NCBI GenBank assembly: GCA_900547025.1
Contig: UREZ01000025.1
Span: 1 to 21,134, forward strand
DNA from: an uncultured Collinsella sp.
GTDB taxonomy: Bacteria; Actinomycetota; Coriobacteriia; Coriobacteriales; Coriobacteriaceae
Length of the DNA: 21,134 bases
Direction of reading: 5' to 3'
Positions within the stretch are counted from its first letter, which is position 1. Each line of letters starts with the position of its first letter. Below are positions 19,754 through 21,134 of this stretch, piece after piece. Position numbers and translations under genes: made by a program. Below the pieces are notes generated by a model. That model was not told the DNA's origin. It ran no database searches and was given only the letters and a program-made list of their open reading frames with translations.

Positions 19754-21071
19754 TGAACGTGCTCCAAACGTGATGCAGGCCGGCGATGAACTTGTCGATG
19801 TCGGCCTTGTCGTTGTAGAAGGCCACGCTGGCGCGGCAGCAGGCAAGGTTCTCGACGCCCAGCCAGGTGAGCAGCGGCTGCGCGCAGTGGTGGCCGGCGC
19901 GTATGCAGACGCCGTCCATGTCCATGATGCTCGCGACGTCGTGCGGGTGGATGCCCTTGACGTTAAAGCTCACAACGCCGTGGTGGTTGTCCCAATAGAT
20001 GGAGCCGATGATCTGGACAAAGTCGAGCTGCATGAGCTCGCCCATCAGATAGTGGACGAGTGCCTGCTCGCGGGCCTGGATGTTCTCGTAACCCACGGTG
20101 TTGACCAGGTAGTCGAGTGCCGCACCCGTGGCGAAGATGCCGGCGGCGTCCTGCGTGCCGGCCTCGAATTTCTCGGGAACGGGCGCCCAGACGGCGTCCT
20201 GCTCGGTGACCGAATCGATCATCTCACCGCCGGTAAGCACTGGCGGCATGGCGTTGAGCAGGTCCATCTTGCCCCACAGCACGCCGATGCCCATGGGGCC
20301 CATGGCCTTGTGCGCGCTAAAGGCAAAGAAGTCGGCGCCCAGGTCGGCCACATCGACCGGCATGTGCGGCAGCGACTGCGCGCCGTCGACGACCAGATAG
20401 CCGCCGTACTTGTGCACGAGCTTGCCGAGGTTCTTGACCGGGTTCTCGACTCCTAGCACGTTGGAGACCTGACCCACGGCCAGGATCTTGGTCTTGGGTC
20501 CCACCTTGGCCAGAACCTCCTCGGTGGTGAGCTGGCCGGTCTTGGTGGGATAGAGGTAGACGAGCTTGGCGCCGGTCTCGCGGCAGACCTGCTGCCACGG
20601 AATCAGGTTGGAGTGGTGCTCCATGATGGTGATGACGACCTCGTCACCGGGCTCGAGCACCGTGGGTGTAAAGCTCTTGGCGACCAGGTTGAGCGACTCG
20701 CTCGTGTTGCGGGTGAAGACGACCTCGTTGGCCTGTGAGGCACCGATGAGGTCGGCGATCTGCTGGCGGACTTTCGCGATGGCGTCGGTGGCCTCGACGG
20801 ACAGCGAGTACAGGCCACGCAGGGGGTTGGCGTTCATGCGCTGATAGAAGACGCGCTCGGCGTCGAGCACGCAGGCAGGGCGCTGCGCGGTGGCGGCACT
20901 ATCGAGGAAGGCGATCTCGGGGTGTTGCTGGAACAGCGGGAACTGTGCCTTGTAGGGATTGGTCTCGATGTCGACGGTAGGCCAGCCGCGCGAGGCCTCG
21001 TCGCTGGCGTCGAGCTCCATAGGCTCCGGTGCGGTACAGGTATCGCATTTAACGTGCTCGGTGTCGATCAT
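19746..21071 (-). CDS. sufS: SufS cysteine desulfurase
   Basis: The 441-residue PLP enzyme removes sulfur from cysteine and passes it as persulfide to SufU. Landmarks are the AFLDSAATAQRP segment (54-64), MEHHSNLIPW (150-159), VVDGAQSLPHMPVD (227-240), FSAHKAMGP with PLP-binding Lys255, and RAGHHCAQPL with catalytic Cys396. It is about 35 residues longer than usual because of an N-terminal extension (1-45) holding a CxxC (Cys9, Cys12) that is not part of the family fold. ATG (complement 21069-21071) has AGGAG upstream and overlaps the previous gene's stop as ATGA. Confidence 0.96.
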   Translation of the reverse strand: MIDTEHVKCDTCTAPEPMELDASDEASRGWPTVDIETNPYKAQFPLFQQHPEIAFLDSAATAQRPACVLDAERVFYQRMNANPLRGLYSLSVEATDAIAKVRQQIADLIGASQANEVVFTRNTSESLNLVAKSFTPTVLEPGDEVVITIMEHHSNLIPWQQVCRETGAKLVYLYPTKTGQLTTEEVLAKVGPKTKILAVGQVSNVLGVENPVKNLGKLVHKYGGYLVVDGAQSLPHMPVDVADLGADFFAFSAHKAMGPMGIGVLWGKMDLLNAMPPVLTGGEMIDSVTEQDAVWAPVPEKFEAGTQDAAGIFATGAALDYLVNTVGYENIQAREQALVHYLMGELMQLDFVQIIGSIYWDNHHGVVSFNVKGIHPHDVASIMDMDGVCIRAGHHCAQPLLTWLGVENLACCRASVAFYNDKADIDKFIAGLHHVWSTFNG

Positions 21072-21134
21072 GCGAGCTCCTCTTCAAAGTTGTCGATCAG
21101 GTTGTTGCCCAGGCGGACGACGGCGGCGCGGGTG
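21068..21134 (-). CDS. C-terminal end of the gene preceding sufS, presumably sufD (partial)
   Basis: Only the last 22 residues are in the window (TRAAVVRLGNNLIDNFEEEL then A and stop). The stop overlaps the sufS start as ATGA, so the genes are in one operon. Its position immediately before sufS-sufU is that of sufD (or sufB) in Gram-positive suf operons; the residue match alone is too short to prove it. Confidence 0.6.
   Translation of the reverse strand, partial: TRAAVVRLGNNLIDNFEEELA

Overview
The window is GC-rich, densely coded chromosomal DNA from a Gram-positive actinobacterium of the class Coriobacteriia, most likely Collinsella or a close gut relative. The pointers are the codon bias, a Rho with a very long low-complexity N-terminus, a CarD/CdnL-type RNA polymerase regulator, SUF-type iron-sulfur assembly with SufU, and a GGGtGRT/NifU-like gene pair known from strict anaerobes. 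The genus is an inference from family content; no marker gene such as 16S rRNA is present.

Layout. Positions 1-310 hold the N-terminal part of an alpha/beta hydrolase of the proline iminopeptidase type (minus strand). Next come proA (423-1709, +), an HD-domain hydrolase (1779-2378, -) and a CarD-family regulator (2487-2972, -). The last three gene ends are punctuated by two almost identical 41-bp hairpin elements. argS (3315-5168, +) and rho (5698-8259, +) follow, separated by a 529-bp gap that holds a 150-bp element with 27-bp inverted termini and a second kind of short repeat-like sequence. After rho come a two-TM Ala-rich membrane protein of unknown function and a VanZ-like protein, 7 nt apart on the + strand. 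A bidirectional terminator separates them from a convergent ROK-family fructokinase and a class I aminotransferase (both -).

The centre (12924-13398) is a tRNA cluster: tRNA-His(GTG) and two identical tRNA-Lys(CTT) genes, followed by a 23-bp copy of the tRNA-Lys 3' end with its own terminator. A dinD-like gene (13478-14338, -) sits directly beyond this attachment-site-like remnant, which looks like a small island scar.

The right part carries redox and iron-sulfur functions on the minus strand. There is a soluble FAD-dependent fumarate reductase/succinate dehydrogenase-like flavoprotein (14500-16026), a GGGtGRT protein and a NifU-like scaffold in one operon (16283-18040), and, after an intervening + strand REP-associated tyrosine transposase (RAYT, 18444-19253), the 3' end of a suf operon: sufU, sufS and the tail of the preceding gene, presumably sufD. 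SufS supplies persulfide sulfur and SufU acts as the zinc-dependent sulfur acceptor; the NifU-like/GGGtGRT pair is probably a second cluster-scaffold module of unknown client.

The most interesting unexplained items are the 150-bp inverted-repeat element between argS and rho, the paired hairpin repeats in a window that also encodes a RAYT, the tRNA-Lys 3'-end remnant next to dinD, the strongly expanded N-terminus of Rho with RGRK-type patches, and the GGGtGRT/NifU-like pair near suf.
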